From assembly GCA_019671135.1 (NCBI GenBank), contig JAHRHY010000006.1, forward strand, positions 1,736,001 to 1,800,000: a stretch of DNA of 64,000 bases. Direction: 5' to 3'. Below, piece after piece: positions 24,610-35,260 of this stretch; position 1 is the first letter of the stretch; each line of letters begins with the position of its first letter. The notes beneath the pieces were generated by a model that ran no database searches, was not told the DNA's origin, and saw only the letters and a program-made list of their open reading frames with translations. Source of the DNA: Linnemannia hyalina (Eukaryota > Mortierellomycota > Mortierellomycetes > Mortierellales > Mortierellaceae). The position numbers and the translations under genes were made by a program.

Positions 24610-27114
24610 TTACTCGACGTGGCTTGTGATCAGATCGTCAATTTTGAGGATGTGCTTGACGAGCTGTGTTGCCAACAGGATCTGCTGTCTCTTCGAGATC
24701 AGGGGATCGTACACAAACTGCTCCTTCATGTCGTTCGTACCCTTGTACAAACAATCAACTCCAAGTCGGCTGTTGTTCTCCGTCACCTGGCGAGACTTGA
24801 CCTCAGCCAACGTCTCAATTGGGGGCAGACCAGAGTTCTCGGCCAACGCAAGAGGGATTGCCTCAAGAGCCTCGGCAAAGGCGCGCATGGCATACTGGTG
24901 AACACTCGAGATCTCATCGGCAGCCTTCGAAACAGCGAGCGCGCAGGCAATCTCGGCAGCTCCACCACCATAGACGACACGGTTATCCTTGACCAAGTTA
25001 CGGACGACGCAAATAGCATCGTGAAGCGAGCGCTTGGCCTCATCGATAATCATCTTGTTGCCTCCACGGACAAACACAGTGACGGCACGGGTGTTGGCGC
25101 ACTCCTCAATGACCAACATGCGATCCTTGGTGGTTCCAAAGCTCAACTCACGAATGATTCCTGCATGTCCGAGCTTGGAGGCGGCAAGGTCCTCGAAACG
25201 AGGAACAATGCGTCCGTTAGTGGCAATGGCAATCAACTATAGAAAAAGATGCATAAAGGCACAATGTTAATGACGTTGGTTCCATATTCATCAGCAGTGC
25301 ACACTTGACAGAGAAAAAGCAAACAAAACATACCTCAATCTCGGGACCTCCGACCCAGCGAACGGAAGGAAGCTTATTCTGCATCAACAAATGGTTGGCC
25401 TCGTCATCAAATCCCCATTGGCAAATAACCAAGTTGGCACCAGTATCCTTGACCTGCTTGATCATCTGCTCGAACTTCTCCTTCTCGTACGACTGCAACT
25501 TCTTGTACTCCTCAACCGAGGTAATATCCAACTTGTGCTTGGTCTTGGGCTTTGGGGGCTCAAAGGCGCAGGTCAAAATGGCAATCTTGGCATCCTTGAC
25601 CTCACGGGGCATCTGAGGGTGAGAAAAGTCCTTGTCGATGACAACTCCCTTGACCAAAACAGTGTCAGCCAACGATCCTCCGACCTTGCCATCCACCTTG
25701 ATCAACTCAAAGTCAACATCCTTGCGCTCCAAATCTGCAACCTGAAGAACAGCGTCGACAGCGATCCTGGCATACTGGTCGTGGCACTTGGAGACACTGT
25801 GGAAGTAAATCAAGACGATGCGACAAGCATGCAGAAAGAAAATAGTAAGTTATCGTGTTCTTTCCTCCTTCCTTCGCCTCCTTTCTTTCCTTCATTTTTT
25901 TTCTCGCAGCAGAATAATGCTCAACCAATCGAGGATCGTGACGTTTCAATGCACACTTACATCTTGCTTCCCAAACTGGTCTTGGCAGTCTTGTAAAGGT
26001 TCTCGGTGTTTTCCCTGGAAAACTCGACAACGTCGGAAATGGTGTCCAAGTGGGCGACAGCAACATTGCAAGCACGCTCGAATCCATCAGCAATACGAAT
26101 AGGGTGAATGCCACGATCCAACAAGTGCTCAGCCTGCTCGAGCAAAGCACCAGCCATAACTAGAGAAACACAACATAATCCACGCACAAGGGACAGACAA
26201 ATGGTTAGCAAGAAGATCGATGGACAGCATCCACTAAGGTAAATCGAGGAATGTCACTGTGAACAGAGTTGATCCACGAATTCTGGAACAGGTGTGAAAT
26301 ATAAAAAGGCGATGAGACTTACCAACAACACCGGTGGTACCGTCTCCGATCTCATCATCCTGCGACTTTGACAACTGAACCAAGAGCTTGGCGATCTGGT
26401 GCTGGACATCCATCTGGTCGAGGATGGTGGCACCATCGTTGGTAACGGTAATCTCACCGTCAGGGGAGATCAAGATCTTGTCGAGACCTACAAATAAGAA
26501 AAAATACTCGAAAGCCGTTAGAGACTCAAGAATTGGTTGCGCAGGCGAAACCATTGGAGCAAAAACGACATCCTTCTGTTGTTTCTTCAGACAGAGCCCA
26601 AGAGGCACACGAAGCGTCACACATACCACGAGGTCCGAGCGAAGTCTTGATGATGTTGGCAACAGTCTTGGCAGCAAGAATGTGCGACTATCATTACAGA
26701 GAAGCAAAGTGAAAAAAATGGAAAAGTTCAGAGTCGGTTAATAACTTTGTACAACGGCCTGATCAGGATTGGAAACATCCGTGATTTACAAGGCGATGTG
26801 CGTGATGGTGGAAGCAATCGCATCTCTAAACGTTGGCGGCGACCGTAGAACGCGTTGGGAACGATGCCGTTTGCAATGGGCACGTTGACTGAACATGATG
26901 GCGCCTTTCAAGGTGGTTCACCCCCACCCCCTCTTGAAGGTTATTTACTGTTGGAGGAGTGTGAAGAGGGTGATGCTGGACAGTGAGAGTGTATAAAAAG
27001 TGGTACCTTCTGAGCCTCGATGCCACTGAGTCTTGACTTTTTCTGCTGCTCTCTAAGGATGATAAAAGGACGCCCATATTCGTCCTGGGCATAGACCGCG
27101 TTCATGCCATCCAT
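24610..27114 (-). CDS. CCT5: T-complex protein 1 subunit epsilon (chaperonin CCT5)
   Basis: Subunit of the cytosolic TRiC/CCT double-ring chaperonin that folds actin, tubulin and WD proteins with ATP. Six exons: 27114-27007, 26687-26627, 26487-26323, 26159-25961, 25796-25334, 25236-24610; 540 residues, normal for the family. Group II chaperonin signatures in order: [33 protein letters not shown] (ATPase; the VV is rebuilt across an intron), [16 protein letters not shown], and ISRE-like GGGAAEI near the end. The epsilon-specific segments [36 protein letters not shown] and [12 protein letters not shown] leave no doubt about the subunit. The start gives [17 protein letters not shown], matching the subunit's N-terminus. 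It ends in DDLITSHVE. Divergent from the proteasome beta-3 gene. Confidence 0.97.
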
Positions 27115-27613
27115 GTTGTGTGAGGTGTGTGGTTGGTTGATGTGGGAGTGGAGGGGATGAGTGAAAAAGAAGCACGAAGAAGGATTCAAAGAAGGGGCAC
27201 CAACATGTTCCTGGTCCAGTCATCCAAGCCACTCAAATTGGAATACTTGCTTGTAGGGAACAGGAGCTTGAAGCGACACAAATAGGATACTGGCAAACAA
27301 AAATGAATGCTCCTGCCGGGGATCGAAACCTTGCTCTGGCAAACACAGCTTATGCACCCTGAATCTCTTCCTTGTGCGTACGCGCGTCTGATTCTGACGC
27401 GGCTGGGGGACACACACGCCCTTTGAACGAAGGAGGGACTTGGAAAATAGAGACAGGGAGAACAAGCGTGTCTGCTTTCTCATTCACTCACTCTTATCCC
27501 TTTCTTTTTGCTTTCACCTTTCTCCCTTTCCTCAGCATACCATTTCACCTTCCTAACACACCCACTCACTCTTACTCTCTCACACCGCTCAGCACTAAAA
27601 ACTTCTCTTCAAC
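27115..27613. promoter_or_regulatory. Bidirectional promoter region CCT5 / PSMB3
   Basis: 500 bp between the starts of a chaperonin and a proteasome subunit gene, transcribed outwards. The + end is CT-rich (27475-27600). CTGGCAAAC occurs at 27288-27296 and again at about 27336-27344. It shares the TGGCAAA core of the yeast proteasome element GGTGGCAAA but lacks its 5' part, so I list it only as a hint. Confidence 0.5.
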
Positions 27614-28907
27614 ATGGTATATAAACAAGACAAGGAACAATGGAATATCGCGTCCATACTGTTGGACATCACACCCAGGAACTATGCACAAGAAAGAACC
27701 CAACCACTAATGGAAGCACGTCTTACAATCTTTCTCTAGTCGATTATGGAGTATAACGGAGGCGCCGTCGTGGCGATGGTCGGCAAGAACTGTGTTGCTA
27801 TTGCTTGCGACAAACGCCTGGGAGTTCAGGCCATGACCATCTCGACCGAATTCCCAAAGACCTTCCAGGCCACTCCAAAGACTTACATTGGACTTCCCGG
27901 TCTCGCCACCGACGTCCAGACCTTGTAAGATATGCGGCAGTGGATTGTTTTAGGCGAACGTGTTTTTGTCATAAGGGTCAGACAGGAGCAATTGGACGTA
28001 TCAACTCACCATGTCCACTTTCTATCGTTCATAATTGCCTTTCGGTTTACAGGTCAGAGAAGTTCCGCTTCAAGGTGAACATGTACAAACTCAAGGAGGA
28101 GCGTGAGATTGAGCCTAGAACCCTGGCACATCTTGTTTCGTCGACCCTTTACGAGCGCCGGTAAGAGGCAGAGTCCAATGGCGCGGGATATTGTTTGCGA
28201 AAGGACTTTGGAACAATGGACACTCAATTCATACCTTTTTTTTTTGTTTATATCAACTAGATTTGGACCTTGGTTTGTTGAGCCAGTGATTGCAGGACTG
28301 GACAAGGAGAACAGACCCTTCATTTGCTCGACAGATTTGATCGGATGCATCAACTTTGCCAAGGACTTTGTTGTATCAGGAACCACCTCCAACCAGCTTT
28401 ACGGAATGTGCGAGTCCCTCTGGGAGCCTGATCTGGTACGACTCTTTTTTTCCCAGGACGCAGTAGTCCTTCTTGTTCTTGGGACATTCTTGACAAGTCA
28501 AATCAGTCATTGACCGGAAGACTAATGACGTTCATTGTGTTTACGATATTATAGGAGCCCGAAGATCTGTTCGAGACCATCTCGCAGTCATTGATGAACG
28601 CCGTCGATCGCGATTGTCTGTCTGGTTGGGGAGCACAAGTCACCGTCATGTATGTCCCTTCCCTTCTTGGACCACCGATTGACAAGATGCATTGGTTCTG
28701 GATATTGAGTGCTCACAGATTACTTACTCGCACACACGTCTCAACCCTCTACAATGAAATAGTACACCCGATCAGGTTATCACCCGCACACTCAAATCCC
28801 GTCAGGTAATTAATCTCTCCATTTATCAAGCTTGCAAGCAATTATGCAGCGGTAACTAAGGACAAACATTAACAATCCTTTCTATTTTTCGTGCACAATA
28901 GGACTAA
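27614..28907 (+). CDS. PSMB3: 20S proteasome subunit beta-3
   Basis: Non-catalytic beta subunit of the 20S core (yeast Pup3). Seven exons: 27614-27616, 27740-27924, 28053-28160, 28261-28435, 28555-28649, 28763-28805, 28902-28907; 204 residues against 205 in man. Exon 1 contributes only the ATG and the last exon only an Asp codon plus TAA, both supported by the family's ends (MSIM at the start, K.R.D at the C-terminus). Diagnostic segments: [57 protein letters not shown] and [16 protein letters not shown]. No propeptide or catalytic Thr, as expected for beta-3. Without the two tiny exons the gene would be annotated with the wrong start and end. Confidence 0.95.
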
Positions 28908-29157
28908 GAAGTCTGATGGAGAGAGTACTCGTGCGGCAGTTTGGACTAGGCGACCATGTGAAATCAACCCATCAATTAAAGGAACAAAAGAATACCTACA
29001 CATTTTCGTTATTGCAAAGGAAGATTTATTTTTTGTGCTGTGGAAATGGAAGAGGAGAGGACATGATGCATGTGAGAACAATGCAGTTGCTATACAAATG
29101 CTGGAGTGAGCGACATTGTATGTGGTTGTGTGTAGTAGGAATGGAGCTAATATGCAT

Positions 29158-30628
29158 TCAAGGAGGGGACATGTTCATCTCGCGCCAGAAACGACCAGAG
29201 AACAAATCGCTCGACTTGGCCACCCTGGCAAGGATGTTTCCAAACCAAGTTCCAAGCACGGGCAAATGAGACACTCCACCCGAAGGGTTCATGGCGAGAA
29301 CCATCAGGGTCTGTGTTGGCAGGTAGTTCTCCAACTTGTTCCACGAGTGGCAGCTGTATCCACTCGTCTCATTGTCGTTGTGGCCTCCTGCTTCAGCCTT
29401 AACCTCTGATGGTTGATGCTGATGTAGGTGGAGGTGGTGATGCTGGCGTCCTGCAGCTTCCTTCTCGTTCTTTCGAATCAGCTTCACAATGTTTCGGGCT
29501 GCCGTCTCGCCAGCCGCCACGGCGGCCATGCAGGTGGGCACAGGGTCAGCATTGGAGACGTCTCCGATCGCAAAGATATTGGGGAAGGCATCATGGTCGA
29601 GCTGCAATGTTGATCGGACCTTGATGACATGAGACTTGGGATCCAAGAGCGTCTGAGGATCGAAGGAAGGCAACTCTGAGGACGTCATTTTGTCAGGGGG
29701 AGGCTCGAGTGTGGAAATGAAACCCGTGTCAACCTTGATACCAATTGAAAAGAACTGCAGGTCGCTGTGGATGACTCTCTCGGATCCTTGAAGCTTGAAA
29801 GCACGCTCAGCCTTTTGGACAGGGTTTTCTCGGCTCAAACCCTCAATGTCGGCGCGCTCGTTCAGGATGACCTCGACGCCTTGATTGGTCAGGTAGCGGC
29901 GTGCTTCTTCCTTGAACGACTCTGGGAAACGTGGATAGTCAACCAGGTGTGGCATGTCGTGGATCAAAGTGACGCTCTTGTCGGGGAAGGCGTATTTGAT
30001 TTCACCCGACAGCTCAACACCACAGGCACCTCCGCCGATAATCACAATCCGCTCCGACTGAACGATGTTCTCCCGAATCTCATCCATCTTGCGAAGTCCC
30101 TCTTTTGAGCTGTTGACTGTCCACTTTGCCGGACTGGGGATCATCGAACCAGTTGCAATGACCAGGTAGTCAAAGTTGATCCTCTGGGGCTCGGATGAGG
30201 ATGTTGACGACTCGGCTCCATCATGAATGGGTGTGACAAGGACATGATCGTTGTAGATGCTCTTCACGAGGCCACGGCAAATCCGGTGAGGTGAACCTTT
30301 CGGGAAGAGGTTGGAGTAAGGGATCCAGAGGTTCTTGGCAAAGTCCTTCTGTACCAGAGCTCGATAGGATGCCACACAATGATACCTCGCGTCGCACCTT
30401 TGTTAAATTGGGACAGAGGAGAAAGATTGTTAGTTGAGTACCGTTATTCCTTCGACGGAGAAGTAGAAGAAGGAAAAGTTTACTCGTGAGCGCAACGTAC
30501 TTTTCGATAAGAGTGATTTGCACGTTTGTGTCCTTTAAGAGGTAGCGCAAGAGCTTGTTGACACAGGCGACACCACCATACGAGCCGCCGACGACGACGA
30601 TGTGTTGTTTGGGAGAGTTGTCTGTCAT
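29158..30628 (-). CDS. FAD-dependent NADH:quinone oxidoreductase, FSP1/AIFM2-like
   Basis: Pyridine nucleotide-disulphide oxidoreductase fold. Two exons: 30628-30501 and 30397-29158; 455 residues. FAD-binding Rossmann motif at the start (IVVVGGSYGGV, about 10-20), NAD(P)H-binding motif IVIIGGGACGVELSGEI near 150-165, and the second FAD motif NIFAIGDVSNA with the following AAVAAGETAARNIVKLI near 345-375. The order and GGSYGG start fit the AIF-like group of FSP1/AIFM2 and fungal relatives, which reduce ubiquinone or other quinones with NAD(P)H. Residue 2 is Thr, so the N-myristoylation site that anchors animal FSP1 is missing, and no targeting peptide is evident. A His-rich stretch (HHHLHLHQHQ) follows the last FAD motif. 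The gene converges with PSMB3, 250 bp apart. Confidence 0.82.
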
Positions 30629-31520
30629 TTGTCAAGAGTGAATGAGGAATGAGTTGTTGTGGTGCTTGTGTGGAATGAGCTGGAATGAAAAGAAAAAAAA
30701 AGTTCAAAGTGAAGAGAAAACAAGAGTCGAGTGAGGTTTGAGAAGGCAAAGAAAGAAAGCCCCGCATTTAGGTCGTAATCGCTGACACGCATTTTTCATG
30801 CGTTTCTGGTGATGCACGTACACGCAATCATGCGGTGATTCGATCGTCTTTCATGCATGTCCCCCTCCGGCCGCGTCTTTCTCGGTTCACTTCCGTGTTG
30901 CTTTCAACCTGGGGGATATAGCACAAAAGCACTTTTGCATCGCTCACCCTAGATGAACATGAAAACTAACGACGCGTTCGACTGAATTGTACATTTTTTT
31001 TCTCTTTGATTTTGCTAAGCCCACTCACTCAAGGAGTAGGTGAGGACATGATTTTTCATACCCAAGTTCTTACAAGCAACCAAATACCAGTGCACTACGC
31101 CATTACAAATGAACCAACATATATAAGCTGTACTAAAACTCCCAGGAGCCACTTTTGCTGAGGTATACCGTGTGCGGCGGCTTGAGAGGTCATAGGGCAC
31201 AGCACTTTAGTGATCCAACCAGCTACCCTTGTCGCTCTATGATACATTATGATACCAATGCCGCAGGATGGCTGGCGAGCATCGTATTCTCACTCGCTCG
31301 CACTTTGCACCTCACTAGACAGTTCCCTCGGTTTTGGAGTGCGTGTCCGAGAGAGAGAGAGGCAGAAGGATGCGGACAACCTGTCGAGTATTGAACATTT
31401 TAAGCCAGTCGAAATGGTCCCTGCAGCGACCCCTTAACTTAAACATCCCCCAGTTCCAGTTGTATTTCACCAGGCGGTCGGCGTACGTTGGTTGATCTCT
31501 CTTTTTCAAATCATTTCAAA
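30629..31520. promoter_or_regulatory. Divergent promoter region FSP1-like / RPS23
   Basis: 0.9 kb between divergent starts. About 150-230 bp upstream of the flavoprotein gene lies a cluster of CATGCG/CATGCA words (30783-30860), including a perfect inverted repeat ACGCAT-N5-ATGCGT at 30787-30803. A TATA candidate for RPS23 is listed separately. Confidence 0.45.
31120..31127 (+). promoter_or_regulatory. TATA box candidate upstream of RPS23
   Basis: TATATAAG about 395 nt before the RPS23 start codon. The distance is long, so it would need a long leader or belong to another transcript. Confidence 0.35.
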
Positions 31521-32940
31521 ATGGGTATGAAAGGCGGTCACCTCATCATCATGTGATGAGAACAAGCATCACCTCTGTGTACCATGGCAACCCACCCACC
31601 TGCGATCCATTGACACCTTCGAGCGAACCCATCCATCTATCTATCGGGAATGCACAACCATCGCTCAACGTATCGCCAATACCACGGCATCATCATCATC
31701 CGGCACTCAGTTCAAGCATCCTGGAATCGACATACGACCTTTTTTTTTTTTTTTTCTGGGGAGGATGATTACCTTGGGCGGTTCGAGAGATGGATGAAAA
31801 CCTGATTTGAGAATCAGGGAAGAAAACGAGAATCTAAAGTAAAGGATCATACGGGAGCCAACAACACCATCGCAAGTGCAACCGGAGACACCCATCGAGC
31901 AACGAACCTGTGATCCTTCGATCGAGCCTTCCATCAAACAAAGACCTTGCACGACAATCCAGCAAACAATCGGAACAGAGTCTACGCCGCAGTCAACCAA
32001 ATCGTACGCCCAATCGCACTCCCTAGCAACAATCGAACAAGAAACAACGTCGATCGGATTGCAGGAGATCTCTCAAACTTTTTACTGAAGATAACCAAGA
32101 ACCAGGAAACTGACCCCAACATACCTATCAATTTACCCCCCCCCCCCCCCCCCCCCTGCTTAACGACAAATAGGTAAAGGAAAACCAAGAGGTCTCCAGG
32201 CCGCTCGCAAGCTCCGCACCACTCGCCGTGAGAACCGTTGGGCTGACAAGCACTACAAGCGTCAGGCTCTCGGAACTGCTTTCCGTTTCTCCCCCTTCGG
32301 AGGCTCCTCCCACGCCAAGGGAATCGTTCTCGAGAAGATGTACGTAGTCCAACCTCTCCCCTCTTCTTTCTGCGCAGGACAAGTCAACTTACTCTGGACG
32401 GGACAGGCAACTAGCAGCAATTGAGCCGTTTTACAGGATTTTCAGTATTTTTCAGGACGTCGCCAACACATACCAATGGACAACACGAAGCGGCAAACTC
32501 GGCGTATTCACAACAGAGACAATCACTACCGACAATCACGACAAAGCATGGATATTTTCTATCGAATACAACAGAGAGAGAGGGATAACTGGCGATATTC
32601 ACAATCTTACCCGGCCTTGAATTGAAACTAACCCGCGAAACATATCATATCTTTTCCCCTTCAAATCTATAGCGGTGTTGAGGCCAAGCAGCCTAACTCT
32701 GCCATTCGTAAGTGTGTCCGTGTCCAGCTCATCAAGAACGGTAAGAAGATCACCGCCTTCGTCCCCAACGATGGTTGCTTGAACTTTGTCGATGAGAACG
32801 ACGAGGTCCTCATCGCCGGTTTCGGTCGTTCCGGCCACGCCGTCGGAGATTTGCCCGGTGTCCGTTTCAAGGTCGTCAAGGTCTCCGGTGTCTCCCTCTT
32901 GGCTTTGTGGAAGGAGAAGAAGGAGAAGCCCCGTTCTTAA
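31521..32940 (+). CDS. RPS23: 40S ribosomal protein S23 (uS12)
   Basis: Component of the decoding centre of the small ribosomal subunit. Three exons: 31521-31524, 32174-32339, 32673-32940; 145 residues, the same as yeast. Exon 1 codes only for ATG plus the first base of Gly-2; after a 649-nt intron the protein continues [14 protein letters not shown]. Conserved segments follow: [34 protein letters not shown] (the Pro that is hydroxylated in this family is in QPNS), [19 protein letters not shown] and the end [14 protein letters not shown]. Placing the ATG at 31521 is supported by the gtatga donor, the phase, and the required MGKGK start. Strongly biased codons (GGT, AAG, GTC) fit a highly expressed gene. 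Confidence 0.96.
32136..32156. repeat. C21 homopolymer in RPS23 intron 1
   Basis: Run of 21 C ending 15 nt before the intron's final AG, in the position where a pyrimidine tract would lie. Confidence 0.9.
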
Positions 32941-33009
32941 ACTATCGGGTTCTACTATTGGATCCTTTTGTGCTGAGCTTTACACTATCCTCAACCCTCA
33001 ACCAAACCG

Positions 33010-33015
33010 AATAAA
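33010..33015 (+). terminator. Poly(A) signal AATAAA after RPS23
   Basis: AATAAA 70 nt after the RPS23 stop, followed by T-rich sequence; a good polyadenylation candidate. Confidence 0.6.
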
Positions 33016-33131
33016 ATCGATATCACAAAAAGACTTCATCTCGCTCGTTTTCTGTGGAATGTTTTTTTTACGTGTTTTTTTTTTTTTTTTTTTATGTGCT
33101 ACAAAGTACATGAAAGGGGACTCGAGCATCA

Positions 33132-34688
33132 TTATTCACGCCATGCCTCGGTGTCGCTAGTTTCTTCATAAGGATGGTCGACGACTGGTTGTTGTTGGTG
33201 ATGTAGCGTTTGGCTGACTGCTGCTGCGTACGATATAGGTGTTCCTGTGGTTGTGCTCGACTTGATGGTTGCTGTGCCAGTGCTTGTACTCGCTGTCGAG
33301 AAAGTGGAGGCTGCCTCTGTGAATGACACCGATTTTTCCTTGCTCTGAGTTGGTGAGGTGGGTTGCGACGAAGACAAAACAGGCTTGACTAATGTTGAAC
33401 TGGTCAATGGTTGGAAGCTGTCGCCCAAGATAATCGAATCCTCTGCAGAAGGATCGCCAATCAAGCTCGACGACGAAGGTGACGACGGCGACCGCTTCAA
33501 CCGCTCCTCGCGTTCCTTTCTCAATCGAGTCATCTCCTTCTCCTCCTCATCATCGGGATCCGTTCCTGCGCGGACTACAACGCTGGTCTGCATCCCTGAG
33601 GCGCACACTACAAATTTGCTGCGTTCAATTCCTGTTCCTGGCACCAACAGACTTGCAGCGGCGTCCGAGGCGTTTCCTCCTGCATTCCTCGATCCTGAAG
33701 TTGTGGACGAACCGAACCAGCCTTTCCAAGAGAGCAATGAAGAGGAATCGGGCGAGGAAGAGACGACCTCGGTCGAACCAGGGACAAGTCCGCTCGCCTT
33801 CAAGATCTCGACCTTGACCGTGATACTGTGATCGCCTCGGACAACGACCGCACCGCGGGAGACGAGGAGGTAGGTTGTGGCGTCACAGTCTGAGAGGATG
33901 TTGCACTTGAAGTCGATGGGCTTGAGTGTAAAGTGTCGGGGCAACAGCGTCATTCCTGTCAGCTGGCTTGTCATTGCAATCAATGTTGGCAGCAAACTCG
34001 CTATTGAAGCAAAATTGTACACGGACACGGACATCATAATTAATTTGAGATATCGGTTAGACATTTTGCTCGACAATGGAAAGATGCACACAAATGGACG
34101 TTGTGAACCCATTTTTTGTCCAATGGATTTTCGCAACTAACCGTGAAAGGCGCCTCCTTCGCCAGAGACCTCAGTTCTGAAGGGCATGATGACCTCCACC
34201 CGTCCAGGCCGAACGCCCGCAAGGGTGATCCCCAGCGTCTTGCAGAGTCCAAACCGGGTAACCATAGCATTGACCCGCTCCCAATACATATCCTCGGCCG
34301 GCGTCCATAAGATCTCGTTTAGCTCATCCATGCTCATCCCGACCCCGTTCGCCGCCGTAGCTGCGTTGGCTTCCCGATTGGCCAATGCGTTTGCTCTGTT
34401 GGAATTACTGCTGTTGCTGTTGCTGCCCGAGGATGTGAAATAGCCGAGTGTCCGAATCGCCTTGATCGTAGGGGGTAAGAGCTTGATGATGGGGAGAATG
34501 ACGGTGATAAACTTGAGGATGGTCGAGGGTCCCAGGGAGAGGAGGAATGCCTTTCGACGGTGGGTCTTTAGGAGGGAGAGGACGACGAGGAACGTCCGTT
34601 GGAGCTCGACCGTGATGCGGTTCACATATTTTGCGGGGACGAGGCTCTTGTAGGTCGAGAGAGAGACTTTTGACTGCGCGTTCGTCAT
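33132..34688 (-). CDS. Hotdog-fold (PaaI thioesterase-like) protein with low-complexity tail
   Basis: Two exons: 34688-34142 and 34000-33132; 471 residues. After an N-terminal hydrophobic stretch (KAFLLSLGPSTILKFITVILPIIKLL), which may be a membrane segment, residues about 120-270 read like a hotdog domain: LGITLAGVRPGRVEVIMPFR, then GEGGAFHASLLPTLIAMTSQ at the splice junction (position of the HGG.ia.l.d helix of PaaI-type thioesterases), then LKPIDFKCN and YLLVSRGAVVVRGDHSITVKVEIL as the closing strands. The usual catalytic Asp/Glu after the HGG motif is not evident. The C-terminal 200 residues are Ser/Thr/acidic low complexity. Start chosen at MTNAQSK; an upstream in-frame Met at 34754 would add 22 residues of leader-like sequence. 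Family call is moderate and enzyme activity unproven. Confidence 0.62.
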
Positions 34689-35260
34689 GATTGTTGTGTT
34701 GTAGTCCTTGGCTTTGGTCCGAGAGTCTGGGAAGGTACAAGGACGAAGAAGCAAGAAAAGGAAAAAAGAAAAAAAAAGAGAACGGCACAGAAAAATAAAT
34801 GAAAAAAAGTATGCAGGTCAGACGAGTGGGTATATGCGGCGTAAGAAAGAATGAACGATGCGGAGTGGCGGGATGGGAGCAGTCGGAAGGGTGGATGAAA
34901 TGGAAGGAGGAGGAGGGATCAAGAAACAAAAAAACAAACACAACAACAAGAGCAACGGCCAAGAACAGGAACACAAAGGGATGACTGATGAGACCAAGGG
35001 AGAGGGAAGAGGAGAGCACTTTCTTGGTCTTGGATTTGATAGGGTGACTTATTGATGCTTCCGGCACGTGAAGGGGACTAATTCTCAGCCGAGGAACAAC
35101 GAACTCCACTTGATCGAAAAGGAATTCAATCCGGCAGTCCCGTCCGAACGACGGAGAGTGTTTGGTGGCACAAACAAAGCACTGCTTCAAAGAGGGCGCG
35201 AGGCTTGGCATTTTGACTAGTTTCGCGATGGTTGATGTTTTTATTACGAGCGAGACGACT
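34689..35260. other. Intergenic, thioesterase-like gene promoter and BRF1 3' side
   Basis: About 570 bp between the start of the thioesterase-like gene and the stop of the TFIIB-related gene, both on the minus strand. Purine-rich on + (34740-35000), so CT-rich in the leader sense. One CACGTG E-box word lies near 35065. No gene seen. Confidence 0.4.

Noticed and set aside
27308..27345. tRNA-like T-arm on the minus strand (GGTTTCGATCCCCGGCAGG)
   Set aside because: The T-stem has three mismatches, no matching 5' acceptor strand or D-arm lies upstream, and the B-box is shifted by one base. Not a tRNA gene.
27614..27625. TATATAA as a promoter element
   Set aside because: It lies within PSMB3 intron 1 directly after the start codon.
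31553..31818. C/D snoRNA in RPS23 intron 1
   Set aside because: A C-box word is present at 31553-31559 but no CTGA lies at a suitable distance with a closing stem.
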